Assembly: GCA_050943315.1 (NCBI GenBank)
Contig: JBMNOY010000015.1
Span: 1 to 39,189, forward strand
Direction of reading: 5' to 3'
DNA: 39,189 nucleotides
Source: JBDKUD01 sp050943315
GTDB taxonomy: Bacteria > Bacillota > Syntrophomonadia > Syntrophomonadales > Syntrophomonadaceae
The position numbers and the translations under genes were made by a program. Positions 39,101-39,189 of the stretch are shown piece after piece. Positions within the stretch are counted from its first letter, which is position 1; every line of letters starts with the position of its first letter. The notes beneath the pieces are model-generated. The model saw only the letters and a list, made by a program, of their open reading frames with translations. It searched no databases and was not told the origin of the DNA.

Positions 39101-39189
39101 GATGTTGGTATTAAAAAAATATATAAAAAAATGAAAAAGTATGCTCATTCTGTGTTATTGTTTAATCGCCCAAAACCAAACAAAACCAG

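Overview
The window looks like chromosomal DNA from an anaerobic, spore-forming-type Firmicute (Clostridia; something like the Syntrophomonas/Desulfotomaculum/Pelotomaculum relatives). I infer this from strong Shine-Dalgarno sites, frequent TTG/GTG starts, intrinsic terminators, SpoIIE- and SpoIIAA-like domains, a butyryl-CoA-dehydrogenase-type enzyme, a molybdenum hydroxylase and a CoA-disulfide reductase-rhodanese fusion. No rRNA, tRNA, CRISPR array or intact transposon was seen. Base composition looks moderate (not counted).

Layout. 1-1.5 kb: end of secD and complete secF. 1.75-7.7 kb: a two-gene unit of an AAA+ ATPase with a C-terminal SLOG (predicted nucleotide-binding) domain, followed 15 bp later by a type III restriction Res-like helicase-nuclease with no Mod methylase. 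This is the best candidate for an undescribed defence-type system. 7.75-11.55 kb: a consensus promoter with a 17-bp palindrome drives CoADR-rhodanese, a DUF4213/DUF364 protein, a NifX-like protein and a DUF134-NifX fusion. 11.6-12.7 kb (minus): MarR and CarD-like regulators. 13.2-16.9 kb: three overlapping genes of a xanthine-dehydrogenase-type Mo hydroxylase. 16.9-18.7 kb: a 43-aa small protein and a PurF homologue that lacks the glutaminase cysteine. 18.8-20 kb (minus): acyl-CoA dehydrogenase. 20.2-21.1 kb: PadR plus DUF2812 membrane protein behind a promoter that contains its probable operator. 21.4-23.4 kb (minus): coxE/coxD-like maturation pair. 23.8-26.9 kb: a decayed stretch with a frameshifted secreted 5'-nucleotidase, a truncated LytS-type/SpoIIE phosphatase and an inverted gene fragment. 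27.1-28.8 kb: NCS2-type purine permease and phosphoribosyltransferase. 29-34.7 kb: a 1890-aa Ser/Thr-kinase/AAA/GAF/PAS/histidine-kinase hybrid. 34.9-39.2 kb: a PrsA-like foldase, a preQ1-I riboswitch with a queuosine-precursor transporter, a 28-aa membrane peptide, a STAS protein, a hotdog thioesterase, a cyclophilin and a repeat-like element.

How the genes fit together. Much of 13-29 kb points to purine oxidation and salvage: Mo hydroxylase, CoxDE maturation factors, PurF paralogue, 5'-nucleotidase (broken), purine permease and phosphoribosyltransferase. This is inferred from families and proximity; the substrate of the hydroxylase cannot be read from the sequence. Several regulators sit next to recognisable palindromes (PadR, MarR, the CoADR leader), and the preQ1 riboswitch is a near match to the known Thermoanaerobacter-type aptamer.
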